Shown: piece after piece, positions 30,045 to 38,704 of the stretch | Layout: every line of letters begins with the position of its first letter | Numbering within the stretch: position 1 is the stretch's first letter | Source of the DNA: Borreliella garinii | GTDB taxonomy: Bacteria; Spirochaetota; Spirochaetia; Borreliales; Borreliaceae | Direction: 5' to 3' | DNA: 64,000 nucleotides | NCBI RefSeq assembly: GCF_001922545.1 | Contig: NZ_CP018744.1 | Span: 496,001-560,000 of the forward strand | The notes under the pieces: generated by a model | Databases searched by the model: none | What the model was told of the DNA's origin: nothing | Seen by the model: the letters and a program-made list of their open reading frames with translations, nothing else | Program-made: the position numbers and the translations under genes

Positions 30045-31258
30045 ATCTTGCTTTAAACCTTTTATATAAGCGCGGATTTTTAAAGCAATGCACATCTTTA
30101 AAGGTTTTAAGTGATTTAATGGATAGGGAAAAAATAGTTTTTTATGCAGGAGTTGATGCAACATCTAGTTCTCTTCATATTGGTCATTTGATTCCTTTTT
30201 TGGCTATGATGCATCTTAGACAACATGGTCACATGCCAATTATTTTGATTGGAGATTCTACAGCAAAAATAGGCGATCCTTCTGGAAAAAGCGAGATGAG
30301 AAAGATTTTGTCTTCACAAGAGATTAACAATAATGCTTTATCGATAAAAAATCAACTTCAAAGAATAACGAGGTTTAGTTCAAGCTGCTTTATTCATAAT
30401 TCAAATTGGTTAGATAATCTTAATTATATTGAATTTTTAAGAGATATTGGCATTCATTTTTCTGTTAATCGTATGTTAAGCTTTGAAACTTATAAAAGAA
30501 GACTAGATTTTGGACTTTCCTTTATTGAGTTCAATTATCAGCTTTTGCAGTCTTATGATTATTATATGCTTAATAAAATTAAAAATTGTAGACTTCAAAT
30601 TGGTGGGGATGATCAATGGGGGAATATTGTGTCGGGTGTTGACTTGATTAGAAGAAAAACGGGAGTAGAAGCTTTTGGAGTTACGTTTCCATTAATTACA
30701 AGAAGTGATGGGAAAAAGATGGGCAAATCAGAAAAAGGTGCTGTTTATCTTGATTCTAGTCTTTACAGTATTTATGATTTTTATCAGTATTTTAGAAATA
30801 CTTCAGATTCTGATGTGAAAACTTTTTTATACCTTTTTACTTTTTTAGAAGAAGATGAGATTGAATCAATTTCAAATTTTAAGGGAAATTCTTTAAATAA
30901 GGCTAAAGAGATTTTAGCTTTTGAGATAACTAAAATTGTTCATGGAGAAGCGGAAGCCTTGAAAGTTCAAGAAGCATCCTTTGCTGCATTTAGGGGGAGT
31001 GGAGATAGAAGTAATATTCCATTTTTTAAATTTAGCTTTTCTGGCTTAGAAGAAGAGATATTGTTGATTAATTTAATGCTTGATTCAAAAATTGTGCCTA
31101 GTAAGTCAGAGGGTAGAAGATTGATTAATTCTGGGGGGGTGTATATCAACGGCAAAAGGGTAGAAAATCAGAACCATTTTATTACTAGAGAGGATTTTAA
31201 TAACAATGAAATTGAATTACGAGTAGGTAAGAAAAAATTTTTACGAATTGTTTTATAG
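30041..31258 (+). CDS. tyrS: Tyrosyl-tRNA synthetase
   Basis: A 405-aa class I enzyme with the HIGH motif SSLHIGHLIPF, the tyrosine-binding YQLLQSYDYYML and QIGGDDQWGN, the KMSKS equivalent KKMGKSEKGAV, and a C-terminal S4-like RNA-binding domain (VPSKSEGRRLINSGGVYING). It overlaps glyS by 4 bp, making a three-synthetase operon gltX-glyS-tyrS. Confidence 0.97.
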   Translation: MNLALNLLYKRGFLKQCTSLKVLSDLMDREKIVFYAGVDATSSSLHIGHLIPFLAMMHLRQHGHMPIILIGDSTAKIGDPSGKSEMRKILSSQEINNNALSIKNQLQRITRFSSSCFIHNSNWLDNLNYIEFLRDIGIHFSVNRMLSFETYKRRLDFGLSFIEFNYQLLQSYDYYMLNKIKNCRLQIGGDDQWGNIVSGVDLIRRKTGVEAFGVTFPLITRSDGKKMGKSEKGAVYLDSSLYSIYDFYQYFRNTSDSDVKTFLYLFTFLEEDEIESISNFKGNSLNKAKEILAFEITKIVHGEAEALKVQEASFAAFRGSGDRSNIPFFKFSFSGLEEEILLINLMLDSKIVPSKSEGRRLINSGGVYINGKRVENQNHFITREDFNNNEIELRVGKKKFLRIVL

Positions 31259-31268
31259 TTGATTTTGA

Positions 31269-33563
31269 ATGTATGACAGAAGAGTTTTAAATTGTTTGTT
31301 TTTTAACACGTTTTTGTTTTTCATGGAGTCTAAGCATCTTGTTTTTACAGAAGAGCACATTTTTTATGGGTTGATTAAAAGCGATAAAATTAAAGAACTA
31401 CTTAATTTTTGTACAATTGACTTTTATAAGCTTAATAAACAGCTAGAAGAATTTTTTAGTAAACTTCCCTTAAGAGACAATTATATTCCTGATTATGTTT
31501 CTAGTATGGATTATTTGTATGACGACATAATCAGTGTTCTTTCTTTTTATAAAAAGCCTTATAAAATACAAGAAAAAGATTTATTGTGGGTGCTTATCAA
31601 AAAAAGAAAAAATAGCATTTTAGATACGTTAATTAACTCAGGTTTTAATTTAACTATTTTTGACAAACTTATTGAAGTTCATGATTATTTGGCTGTAAAT
31701 ACTAAATCCGATTTAGATTATGATAGTGAATTAATTGCAGAATATATTCACAATAATGCGCCAAAAAGTAAAGGAGGCTTTCATATTTTTAATAATAATC
31801 GTGATAAGTTGAATCAAAATAATACTTTCTTAGAAAAGAATGACTCTATTGGCAATTTTTTAACAAACATTATTGATGCTTTGGATTTAAAGCACAATCC
31901 TTTAATTGGTAGAAAGCGAGAATTATCTCGGTTAATTCAGGTAATACTTAGGAAGCATAAAAGTAACCCTATTTTATTTGGAGAACCCGGTGTTGGAAAA
32001 ACAGTGTTAATCCAAGGTCTTGCATATAAAATAAAAATAGAGAATGTCCCAAGGGATTTAATAGGATATGAAATCTATTCTCTTGATATTGGCAGGCTTA
32101 TTTCGGGCACTAAATATAGGGGAGATCTTGAGAGTAGGATTAACAGGGTTTTAGATTTTTTAAACTCAAGAAAAAAAGTTATGCTTTTTATTGATGAGAT
32201 CCATATGATAGTAGGGGCGGGCGCCACTTCATTTGGTAGTATGGATATTTCTAATTTATTGAAGCCTATTTTGACTTTAGGAAAAATTAAATTTATTGGA
32301 GCTACCACAGAATATGAATATAGAAAATTTTTTTTAAAAGATAAGGCTTTAATGAGGAGGTTTCAGAGTATAGAGCTCAAAGAGCCTGATTTTGACGACA
32401 CTTATAATATTTTGCATGAGATTAAGAAAGATTATGAGAGATATCATAATGTGGAATATACAGACGAGGCAATACGAGCCTGCATTGTTATGTCTCAAAA
32501 ATATATTAAAGATAGATTTCTTCCAGACAAAGCTTTTGATATTTTAGATGAACTAGGTTCTAAGTTTAAGATTCAAAACATAAAAAGAGTCATAACAAAA
32601 GAGGATGTTTGTGATCTGATTAAGTCTGTTGTTGGCTCTAATATTTTTAATTTTGAAGAGTATGATAGTGAGTTGTTAATTAATTTAGAGAATAGAATAA
32701 AAAAAGAACTTATTATACATGATAGTTTAATATTTGATTTGATACTAAATATAAAACTATTAAAATTTAATTTACTTGCCAACAGAAGTACTATTGGCAT
32801 ATTTGCCTTTATTGGTCCTTCTGGAGCGGGAAAATGCAAATTGACGGATATTTTATCAGAAGAGCTTGGAATTCAAAAATTTAGTCTTAATATGGGCGAA
32901 TATAGCGATTTTAATTCTCTTGATAGATTGATTGGACCTGTTTTAAGTAATGAAGGGTATTATGAATCTACTAGATTTTTTAATTTTTTAAACAAATCTT
33001 CTAATTCTATTATTTTTCTATCAGATTTTGATAAATGTAATAAAAGGGTTTTAAATTTTTTTTTGGAAGGATTTAAAACAGGCAAGCTTTTTGATGGTCT
33101 TGGGAAAAAGGCAAGTTTATCAGAAAGTTTAATAGTAATAAGCGTTAATGCTGAGAGCAATGAGCTTAATAGTATTGGCTTTAAAAACAAAATGACAGGG
33201 GAAAATGATTTTAATCTTATATTAGAGAAGAGATTTCCTAATGAATTTTTAGAGTTAATAGATTATGTTCTTTTATTTAAATCTATTGATGAGTTAGATT
33301 TTGAAAAAATTGTTTTTAATGAGCTTAATCGTTTTGCTAGGATATTGAGAGATAGAAAATTTGATGTTTTTTTTGAGAAAAGTGTTATTGATTATATTCG
33401 GGAAAAGATTTATGGAAAGGGTTATGGATTAAAAAGGATTAAAAAGTTTATATTCAAAGAAGTGGGAAAGCTTTTAATAGATGAAATTCTTTTTAAGAAA
33501 ATTGAAAATTCTGGTAAAATAAAAATCTATTTAGATGAAACAATAAAATATGAGTTTTTATAA
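31269..33563 (+). CDS. clpA: ClpA-type AAA+ chaperone with degenerate second ATPase ring
   Basis: A 764-aa ClpA. The N-domain repeat contains FTEEHIFYGLI. D1 is intact, with Walker A GEPGVGKT at 238-245 and Walker B LFIDE at 306-310. D2 is atypical. Its Walker A is GPSGAGKC (516-523, Cys for Thr/Ser), the Walker B region reads IFLSDFDK where LLLDEIEK is usual, and sensor 1 is SVN. The ClpP-docking loop is kept as SIGF (635-638). It probably feeds substrates to ClpP using mainly D1. The start ATG at 31269 aligns with the E. coli N-terminus. It lies 10 bp after tyrS. Confidence 0.85.
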   Translation: MYDRRVLNCLFFNTFLFFMESKHLVFTEEHIFYGLIKSDKIKELLNFCTIDFYKLNKQLEEFFSKLPLRDNYIPDYVSSMDYLYDDIISVLSFYKKPYKIQEKDLLWVLIKKRKNSILDTLINSGFNLTIFDKLIEVHDYLAVNTKSDLDYDSELIAEYIHNNAPKSKGGFHIFNNNRDKLNQNNTFLEKNDSIGNFLTNIIDALDLKHNPLIGRKRELSRLIQVILRKHKSNPILFGEPGVGKTVLIQGLAYKIKIENVPRDLIGYEIYSLDIGRLISGTKYRGDLESRINRVLDFLNSRKKVMLFIDEIHMIVGAGATSFGSMDISNLLKPILTLGKIKFIGATTEYEYRKFFLKDKALMRRFQSIELKEPDFDDTYNILHEIKKDYERYHNVEYTDEAIRACIVMSQKYIKDRFLPDKAFDILDELGSKFKIQNIKRVITKEDVCDLIKSVVGSNIFNFEEYDSELLINLENRIKKELIIHDSLIFDLILNIKLLKFNLLANRSTIGIFAFIGPSGAGKCKLTDILSEELGIQKFSLNMGEYSDFNSLDRLIGPVLSNEGYYESTRFFNFLNKSSNSIIFLSDFDKCNKRVLNFFLEGFKTGKLFDGLGKKASLSESLIVISVNAESNELNSIGFKNKMTGENDFNLILEKRFPNEFLELIDYVLLFKSIDELDFEKIVFNELNRFARILRDRKFDVFFEKSVIDYIREKIYGKGYGLKRIKKFIFKEVGKLLIDEILFKKIENSGKIKIYLDETIKYEFL

Positions 33564-33580
33564 GGTTATAGGGAGTATTT

Positions 33581-34636
33581 ATGAAAATATCAGTAATAGG
33601 AGCGGGGGCTTGGGGGACAGCTATCGCAAAGTCTTTGGCAGATAAATTTGATTTTAATATTTTTTTATGGTCTTTTGAAGAAGATGTTAAGAATGGTATT
33701 AATAATGGTAATGTTAATGATAAATATTTAAAGGGAATTAAATTGCCAAAAAATTTGGTTGCAAGTTCAGATTTGTTTGAAGTTGTATCGATGTCTGATT
33801 ATATTTTAATTGCAACGCCTTCTCTTTTTACTGTTGATATTTTTAAAAAATTGGATCAATTTTTTGATTCTTTACAGCTAAAGCCAAAATTAGCAATACT
33901 TACAAAAGGATTTCTTACTTTTAATGGAAAGACTCATACAGTTATTGAAGCTGCTGAGAAAGTTATTAAAGGATATAAAGATGAAATTACCTATATTGTT
34001 GGGCCAAGTCATGCTGAGGAAGTTGGACTTGGTGTGATAACAGGACTTGTTGCGGCTAGTCATAATAGGGAAAATGCATATTTGTTTATTAATTTATTTA
34101 GCAAAACCCCAATTTCTTTGTTTTATAGCAAAGATGTTTTTGGGGTGCAAATAGCAGCAGCTTTAAAAAATGTGTTTGCAATTGCATTTGGAATTTTAGA
34201 TGCGTATAAATTAAATTATCCTAATTTGATAGGGAATAATACAGAATCATTTTTATTTTCAATATCCTTAAATAATATGAAAGACATTGCAATTGAGCTT
34301 GGAGGAAAAAATATTGAAACGTTTTTATTTTTGTCTGGTTCTGGTGATTTAGATGTTACTTGTAGAAGCATGTTTGGAAGGAATAGGCGATTTGGCAATG
34401 AAATTGTTAGCAAAAATATTTTGGAAAGCTTTTTTAGTATCGATGATTTGATAAACAATATTGAAAAAATTGGATATTTGCCAGAGGGAGTTTTTGCTGC
34501 TAAATCAATTTTTTCCCTTTTAAAAGAATTAAATCGCGATTTCAATCCTAATAGCTTGTTAAGTGTTATATATAAAATTTTGAATAAAGAGTTGCGAGCT
34601 GAATCTGTTATTGAGTATATGAGGGATATTGGATAA
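33581..34636 (+). CDS. gpsA: Glycerol-3-phosphate dehydrogenase [NAD(P)+]
   Basis: A 351-aa GpsA. The N-terminal Rossmann motif is ISVIGAGAWGTAIAKSLAD. It contains LTKGF, the GPSHAEEVGLG substrate loop, the catalytic lysine region ALKNVFAIAFGI and GSGDLDVTC with GRNRRFG. It makes sn-glycerol 3-phosphate from DHAP for phospholipid synthesis. It starts 17 bp after clpA and ends at a bidirectional terminator. Confidence 0.96.
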   Translation: MKISVIGAGAWGTAIAKSLADKFDFNIFLWSFEEDVKNGINNGNVNDKYLKGIKLPKNLVASSDLFEVVSMSDYILIATPSLFTVDIFKKLDQFFDSLQLKPKLAILTKGFLTFNGKTHTVIEAAEKVIKGYKDEITYIVGPSHAEEVGLGVITGLVAASHNRENAYLFINLFSKTPISLFYSKDVFGVQIAAALKNVFAIAFGILDAYKLNYPNLIGNNTESFLFSISLNNMKDIAIELGGKNIETFLFLSGSGDLDVTCRSMFGRNRRFGNEIVSKNILESFFSIDDLINNIEKIGYLPEGVFAAKSIFSLLKELNRDFNPNSLLSVIYKILNKELRAESVIEYMRDIG

Positions 34637-34639
34637 TGA

Positions 34640-34666
34640 AATAAAGCCTCTTAAAGAGGCTTTATT
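34640..34666. terminator. Bidirectional terminator between gpsA and the EIIB-like gene
   Basis: AATAAAGCCTCTT (34640-34652) is complementary to AAGAGGCTTTATT (34654-34666). T-rich DNA follows on the plus strand (TTTATTGTTTTTG), and the minus strand also runs into T after the stem. It serves the convergent gpsA and 34662-34940 genes and overlaps the stop codon of the latter. Confidence 0.85.
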
Positions 34667-34940
34667 GTTTTTGATCATTCATCATATATAAAATCTTATT
34701 ATAAACATCTTCTATTATTTCGAAATTCATTACAATTTCTGTAAGTTCATTAGATTTAATAGTTCCTATTATGTTGTCATTTTTTGTTAAATCGTCTCTT
34801 TTGACTAAAGAATTGCTGTCTACTAAAATTTTTATTCTCGTTATTTCTTTGCTGATGTTTTTAATATTTTTGATTCCTCCAAAGCATTCTACAATATGCT
34901 CTGCTACTTTTATTTTATTTGTTTTTTCTATGTCTGCCAT
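34662..34940 (-). CDS. PTS EIIB-like domain protein lacking the phospho-cysteine
   Basis: A 92-aa stand-alone domain. AEHIVECFGGIKNIKNI then TRIKILVDSNSLV matches the pattern of glucose/GlcNAc-type EIIB domains (GG..NI....DACxTRLR..V.D...V). The phosphorylated Cys is replaced by Glu32, while Thr34 and Arg35 remain. It cannot be a normal phosphocarrier and may be a regulatory or structural remnant. It has no EIIC partner nearby. Its start overlaps or abuts the aminopeptidase gene end, suggesting cotranscription. Confidence 0.65.
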   Translation of the reverse strand: MADIEKTNKIKVAEHIVECFGGIKNIKNISKEITRIKILVDSNSLVKRDDLTKNDNIIGTIKSNELTEIVMNFEIIEDVYNKILYMMNDQKQ

Positions 34941-34947
34941 AGCAATT

Positions 34948-36324
34948 TTATTCCTTGTAGAAAGCTTTGTATGCTAAATAAGCATTGTATAAATCAAATT
35001 TAGAAGTTATTTCCATTGGAGAATGCATGCTTATAACAGCAGGTCCCATGTCTATTGTTCTTATTCCATAGCTAGCTAGGAATTTAGCAACAGTTCCTCC
35101 TCCGCCTTCTTCTACTTTTCCAAGTGTTGCTACTTGCCAGGCTATATTGTTTTTATTTAATAATTGCCTAATATAAGAAACAAGCTCGGCATCAGCATCG
35201 CTGGCCATAACTTTTCCACCATGTCCTGTATATTTCATTATGGGTATACCATAGCCAAGTTTGGGAGCATTTTGTGTGTCATGAACTGAGTTAAATATTG
35301 GGTTTATTGCTGCACAAACATCAGCAGAAATGCTTTTTGAATTCCATAAAGCTTTTTGGACTTGAAGATTATTGTATTCTGATTTTTTAATTTTAAAGAT
35401 CATGTCAGAAACAAAATATTCAAGATATCTTGAATCTAGTCCAGTTGAGCCTGTTGAGCCAATTTCTTCTTTATCTACAAGAAAGCAAATAGCTGTTTTG
35501 TTTGGAATCTCTTCAAGATCAAATATAGATTCTAGTGAAGTGTAAGCGCATATTTTGTCATCTTGTCCGTAAGCACCAATTAAAGCTTTGTCAAATCCAA
35601 CGTCTTTTGCTGTTCCTGCAGGTACTATTTCAATTTCTGATGATACGAAATCTTCTTCTTCTATTTTGTATTTTTCTTTTATTAGTTGCAGAGTTGCCAG
35701 TTTAACTTTATCTTGTTCTTTTGATTCGATTGGTAGGCTTCCAATTAAAATTTTAAGATTTTCTCCCTCAACAATTTCATCTGATTTTTTATTTCTTTGT
35801 ATCTTTTTATCAAGATGAGGCAAAATGTCGGGAATTACAAATACAGGATCGTTTTCATTGTCGCCAATATTGATTTCAACTTTTTCTCCATTTTTTAAGA
35901 ATACCACACCTCTTATTGAAAGGGGTGTAGATAACCACTGGTACTTTTTTATTCCCCCATAATAATTGGTTTTAAGAAATGCAAGTTCGTTTTCTTCAGA
36001 GATTGGGGAAGGCTTTGCATCAAGTCTTGGGGAATCTGTATGAGAAACAATTAAATTCATTCCATTTTCAATAGGATTTTTGCCAATAATAGCAAAAGCA
36101 GCAGTTTTTTCTCTACAAGTATAAAAAATTTTATCGCCTGGAATTAAATTTTTTTTCTCCTCAGCATCAATAAACCCCCTTTTTTTTGCTTTATCTAGAG
36201 CGTAGGATGTAACTTCTCTTTCTGTTTTAAATTTACTTATAAATTTTTTGTAACTTTCGGAAAAATTGAAAATTTGATTTTTTTCTTCTTCGCTTAAAGA
36301 TATCCATGGATTTTGTTTTTTCAT
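34948..36324 (-). CDS. M18-family aminopeptidase (aminopeptidase I)
   Basis: A 458-aa M18 peptidase with the metal-binding motifs VSHTDSPRLDAKP, GAYGQDDKICAYTSLE, CFLVDKEEIGSTG and the C-terminal DMGPAVISMHSPMEITSKFD. These match the tetrahedral metallopeptidases of the aspartyl/leucyl aminopeptidase I group, which trim N-terminal residues from cytoplasmic peptides. The length is normal. It is divergent from the p22 lipoprotein gene across a 123-bp gap. Confidence 0.92.
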   Translation of the reverse strand: MKKQNPWISLSEEEKNQIFNFSESYKKFISKFKTEREVTSYALDKAKKRGFIDAEEKKNLIPGDKIFYTCREKTAAFAIIGKNPIENGMNLIVSHTDSPRLDAKPSPISEENELAFLKTNYYGGIKKYQWLSTPLSIRGVVFLKNGEKVEINIGDNENDPVFVIPDILPHLDKKIQRNKKSDEIVEGENLKILIGSLPIESKEQDKVKLATLQLIKEKYKIEEEDFVSSEIEIVPAGTAKDVGFDKALIGAYGQDDKICAYTSLESIFDLEEIPNKTAICFLVDKEEIGSTGSTGLDSRYLEYFVSDMIFKIKKSEYNNLQVQKALWNSKSISADVCAAINPIFNSVHDTQNAPKLGYGIPIMKYTGHGGKVMASDADAELVSYIRQLLNKNNIAWQVATLGKVEEGGGGTVAKFLASYGIRTIDMGPAVISMHSPMEITSKFDLYNAYLAYKAFYKE

Positions 36325-36447
36325 TAATAATACCTCCTATCTTATTTTAGCATTTTAATTGTTTTTAAGGTGTGTACAAAATAAATTATTTATTGTAAAC
36401 TTACCTTTAATTTTAATGTTATTAATTAATCATAAGGGAGAATTTTT

Positions 36448-37035
36448 ATGTATAAAAATGGTTTTTTAAAAAACTATTTAATGAGCTTGTTATTTCTTTT
36501 AATAATTGCGTGTACTTCAAAAGATAGCTCAAATGAATATGTTGAGGAGCAAGAAGTAGACAACACTTCCAAGCTTGATAATACTTCTAAAATAGATGAA
36601 CATACTATTGGTCATGTTTTTCATGCTATGGGAGTAGTTCATTCAAAAAATGATCGAAAAAGTTTAGGAAAAAATATAAAGGTTTTTTATTTTTCTGAAG
36701 AAGATGGATACTTTGAAACAATACCTTCGAAAGAGAATGCAAAGTTAATAGTTTATTTTTATGATAATATTTATGCAGGAGAAGCCCCAATTAATATTTC
36801 TGGGAAAGAAGCTTTTATTTTTGTTGGGATTACTCCTGATTTTAAAAAGATTATAAATAGTAATTTGCATGGTGCTAAAAGCGATCTTATTGGTACTTTT
36901 AGAGATCTTAATATTAAAAATTCAAAATTGGAAGTTACAGTTGATGAGAATAATTCAGATGCCAAGACTTTCCTTGAATCTGTTAATTATATTATCGACG
37001 GTATTGAAAAAATTTCACCTATGATGATGAATTAA
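36448..37035 (+). CDS. P22/LA7-type lipoprotein
   Basis: A 195-aa lipoprotein. The signal peptide ends LLFLLIIAC (Cys22), followed by a charged tether [18 protein letters not shown] with a short repeated [12 protein letters not shown]. The mature domain contains [20 protein letters not shown] and ends in SPMMMN. It matches my memory of the B. burgdorferi P22 (LA7) antigen at BB0365, an inner-membrane-anchored antigen expressed in mammals. Function unknown. AAGGGAG precedes the ATG. Confidence 0.85.
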   Translation: MYKNGFLKNYLMSLLFLLIIACTSKDSSNEYVEEQEVDNTSKLDNTSKIDEHTIGHVFHAMGVVHSKNDRKSLGKNIKVFYFSEEDGYFETIPSKENAKLIVYFYDNIYAGEAPINISGKEAFIFVGITPDFKKIINSNLHGAKSDLIGTFRDLNIKNSKLEVTVDENNSDAKTFLESVNYIIDGIEKISPMMMN

Positions 37036-37053
37036 TTTATATTTTTGATTTTT

Positions 37054-37084
37054 TAGGCTTTGATTTAAAATTAAAGCCTATTTT
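37054..37084. terminator. Convergent terminator between the p22 gene and mgsA
   Basis: TAGGCTTT (37054-37061) pairs with AAAGCCTA (37073-37080), followed by TTTT on the plus strand. T-rich sequence before the stem would not provide a minus-strand tail, but the minus strand does continue into a short T-rich stretch after the stem, so use in both directions is possible. Plus-strand use after the p22 gene is the clearer reading. Confidence 0.75.
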
Positions 37085-37088
37085 AAAA

Positions 37089-37469
37089 TCAAGCATTCAA
37101 ACCCTCAAGCCCTTTTATTAAAATTTCTGCTGTTTTTACATTGGTTGCAAGCGGTATATTATGTACATCGCAAAGTCTAATAAGAGCTGACACATCTGGT
37201 TCGTGAGGCTGACTTGTTAGGGGATCTCTAAAGAAAAATATAGCTAAGACATTCCCTTCAGCTACTTCAGCTCCAATTTGCTGATCTCCCCCCATAGGGC
37301 CTGATTTATATTTAATAATTGTAAGATCAGTAGCTTGTTGGATTCTGGACCCTGTTGTCCCTGTTGCAATAAGCTTGAATTTGGATAAGAAGAGATAGTT
37401 TTGCTTTACAAAATTTACCAAATCATCCTTTTTTTTGTCATGTGCAATTAATGCTATTTTTTTTTCCAT
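37089..37469 (-). CDS. mgsA: Methylglyoxal synthase
   Basis: A 126-aa MgsA. It has [14 protein letters not shown] (catalytic His region), [20 protein letters not shown] with the catalytic Asp, and [20 protein letters not shown]. It converts DHAP to methylglyoxal and phosphate and is normally allosterically regulated by phosphate. The length is standard. It is transcribed away from pdeA and ends at the convergent terminator. Confidence 0.95.
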   Translation of the reverse strand: MEKKIALIAHDKKKDDLVNFVKQNYLFLSKFKLIATGTTGSRIQQATDLTIIKYKSGPMGGDQQIGAEVAEGNVLAIFFFRDPLTSQPHEPDVSALIRLCDVHNIPLATNVKTAEILIKGLEGLNA

Positions 37470-37561
37470 TAATTTTATTCCTTTTTTAATGTAAAATTTT
37501 TTTTGAAATTTAATAAAATTTAGCCATGAATATATTTTTTAGATTTCACCGTTTTTAGAAT

Positions 37562-38704
37562 TTATATTGGTTCTGGTTTGTGCCATAAAAATCCTTGTCC
37601 ATAGTCTATTTCTAGTTCATTTATTTTTTTTAATATTTCTTCATTATATACAAATTCAGCAATAATTTTTATATTTTTTGTATCTGCTATTTTTTTAATG
37701 GATTTTATTATTACATAATCTATTTCACTGGAGTTTATTGCTTTTATGAAAGATCCATCTATTTTAAGCAAGTCTATTGGTAGTGTTTTAATATATGAGA
37801 GTGATGTATGCCCGCTTCCAAAATCATCAAGTGCTAGTTTGATTCCAAAACTTTTTAATTCTTGAAAATATTTATTTATTATCTCAAAATTTTCAAGAAT
37901 TCCAGTTTCTGTTATTTCTAAACATATATTTTGAAGTGGGATTTGGCTTTTTAATAAAGTATCTTTTAAAAAGATTCGAAAGTTTTGGGATTTTAGCGAA
38001 TAAGGAGATATGTTAATTGAGAAAATGTGAACCCCATTTTTTGATACAAAGCTTTTATATTCTCTTAAAGCCTTTTTAACTACCAATTGATCAACTTCAG
38101 CAGTTAAATTGTATTTGTCTATTAAGTTAAAAATTTGCTCGTTTGGAATTGGTTTGCCCATGTGGTCAAAAAGTCTTGTCAAGATTTCTATTTTAGGCTT
38201 TAGGTTCTTTTTAAGAGGATTTATTTTTTGATAATAAAGAGTAAAAAAATCATTTTTTATTGCTTTAAGTATATATTGAAAGATTTTGTTTTGATTTTTT
38301 AAAATCACCGCTTCTGGTAGTTCTTCTTTATATATAATAGGATTAGAGTCTTTGTATTCTGATGATATTTTTGTAGCCATCATTAATTTGGGGATTTTTA
38401 ATTCTAGGTTTTCTCTTAAATTTACTTCTATTATTCCGATATTGAATTTGAATATAATAATATCTTCTTTTTTTAATGCCAACGTAATTGTTTTTTTGAT
38501 TTTTTTGGCAATTGAGATTATTTGGTTTTCATCACCACTTGTGCATATGATTACTATTAAATTGTTGTTTTTTAGCTTAAAAATATATTCAGAGTATAAT
38601 GACATTATTTTTGAATACATTATTTTAAGTATTTTTATATTAAGCTTTTCTCTATCTTCTTTGTATTCATATTCTGTTGTTAGGAATAGGTCTAAATTAA
38701 GCAA
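37562..38704 (-). CDS. pdeA: PdeA EAL phosphodiesterase, C-terminal frame (split by frameshift)
   Basis: A 380-codon frame carrying a degenerate GGDEF-like segment (about 25-125, no recognisable GGDEF motif) and a complete EAL domain (about 140-380). The catalytic residues look intact: E173 (EIL), N231, E263 in LEITE, D293-D294 in DDFGSG, K314 in LKIDG, E350 in IIAEF and Q370. EAL domains hydrolyse c-di-GMP. The nominal TTG start is not a true gene start. One added base in the A-run at 38710-38718 fuses this frame to the upstream PAS frame, giving about 670 aa. B. burgdorferi PdeA is encoded at this place. Confidence 0.85.
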   Translation of the reverse strand: MLNLDLFLTTEYEYKEDREKLNIKILKIMYSKIMSLYSEYIFKLKNNNLIVIICTSGDENQIISIAKKIKKTITLALKKEDIIIFKFNIGIIEVNLRENLELKIPKLMMATKISSEYKDSNPIIYKEELPEAVILKNQNKIFQYILKAIKNDFFTLYYQKINPLKKNLKPKIEILTRLFDHMGKPIPNEQIFNLIDKYNLTAEVDQLVVKKALREYKSFVSKNGVHIFSINISPYSLKSQNFRIFLKDTLLKSQIPLQNICLEITETGILENFEIINKYFQELKSFGIKLALDDFGSGHTSLSYIKTLPIDLLKIDGSFIKAINSSEIDYVIIKSIKKIADTKNIKIIAEFVYNEEILKKINELEIDYGQGFLWHKPEPI

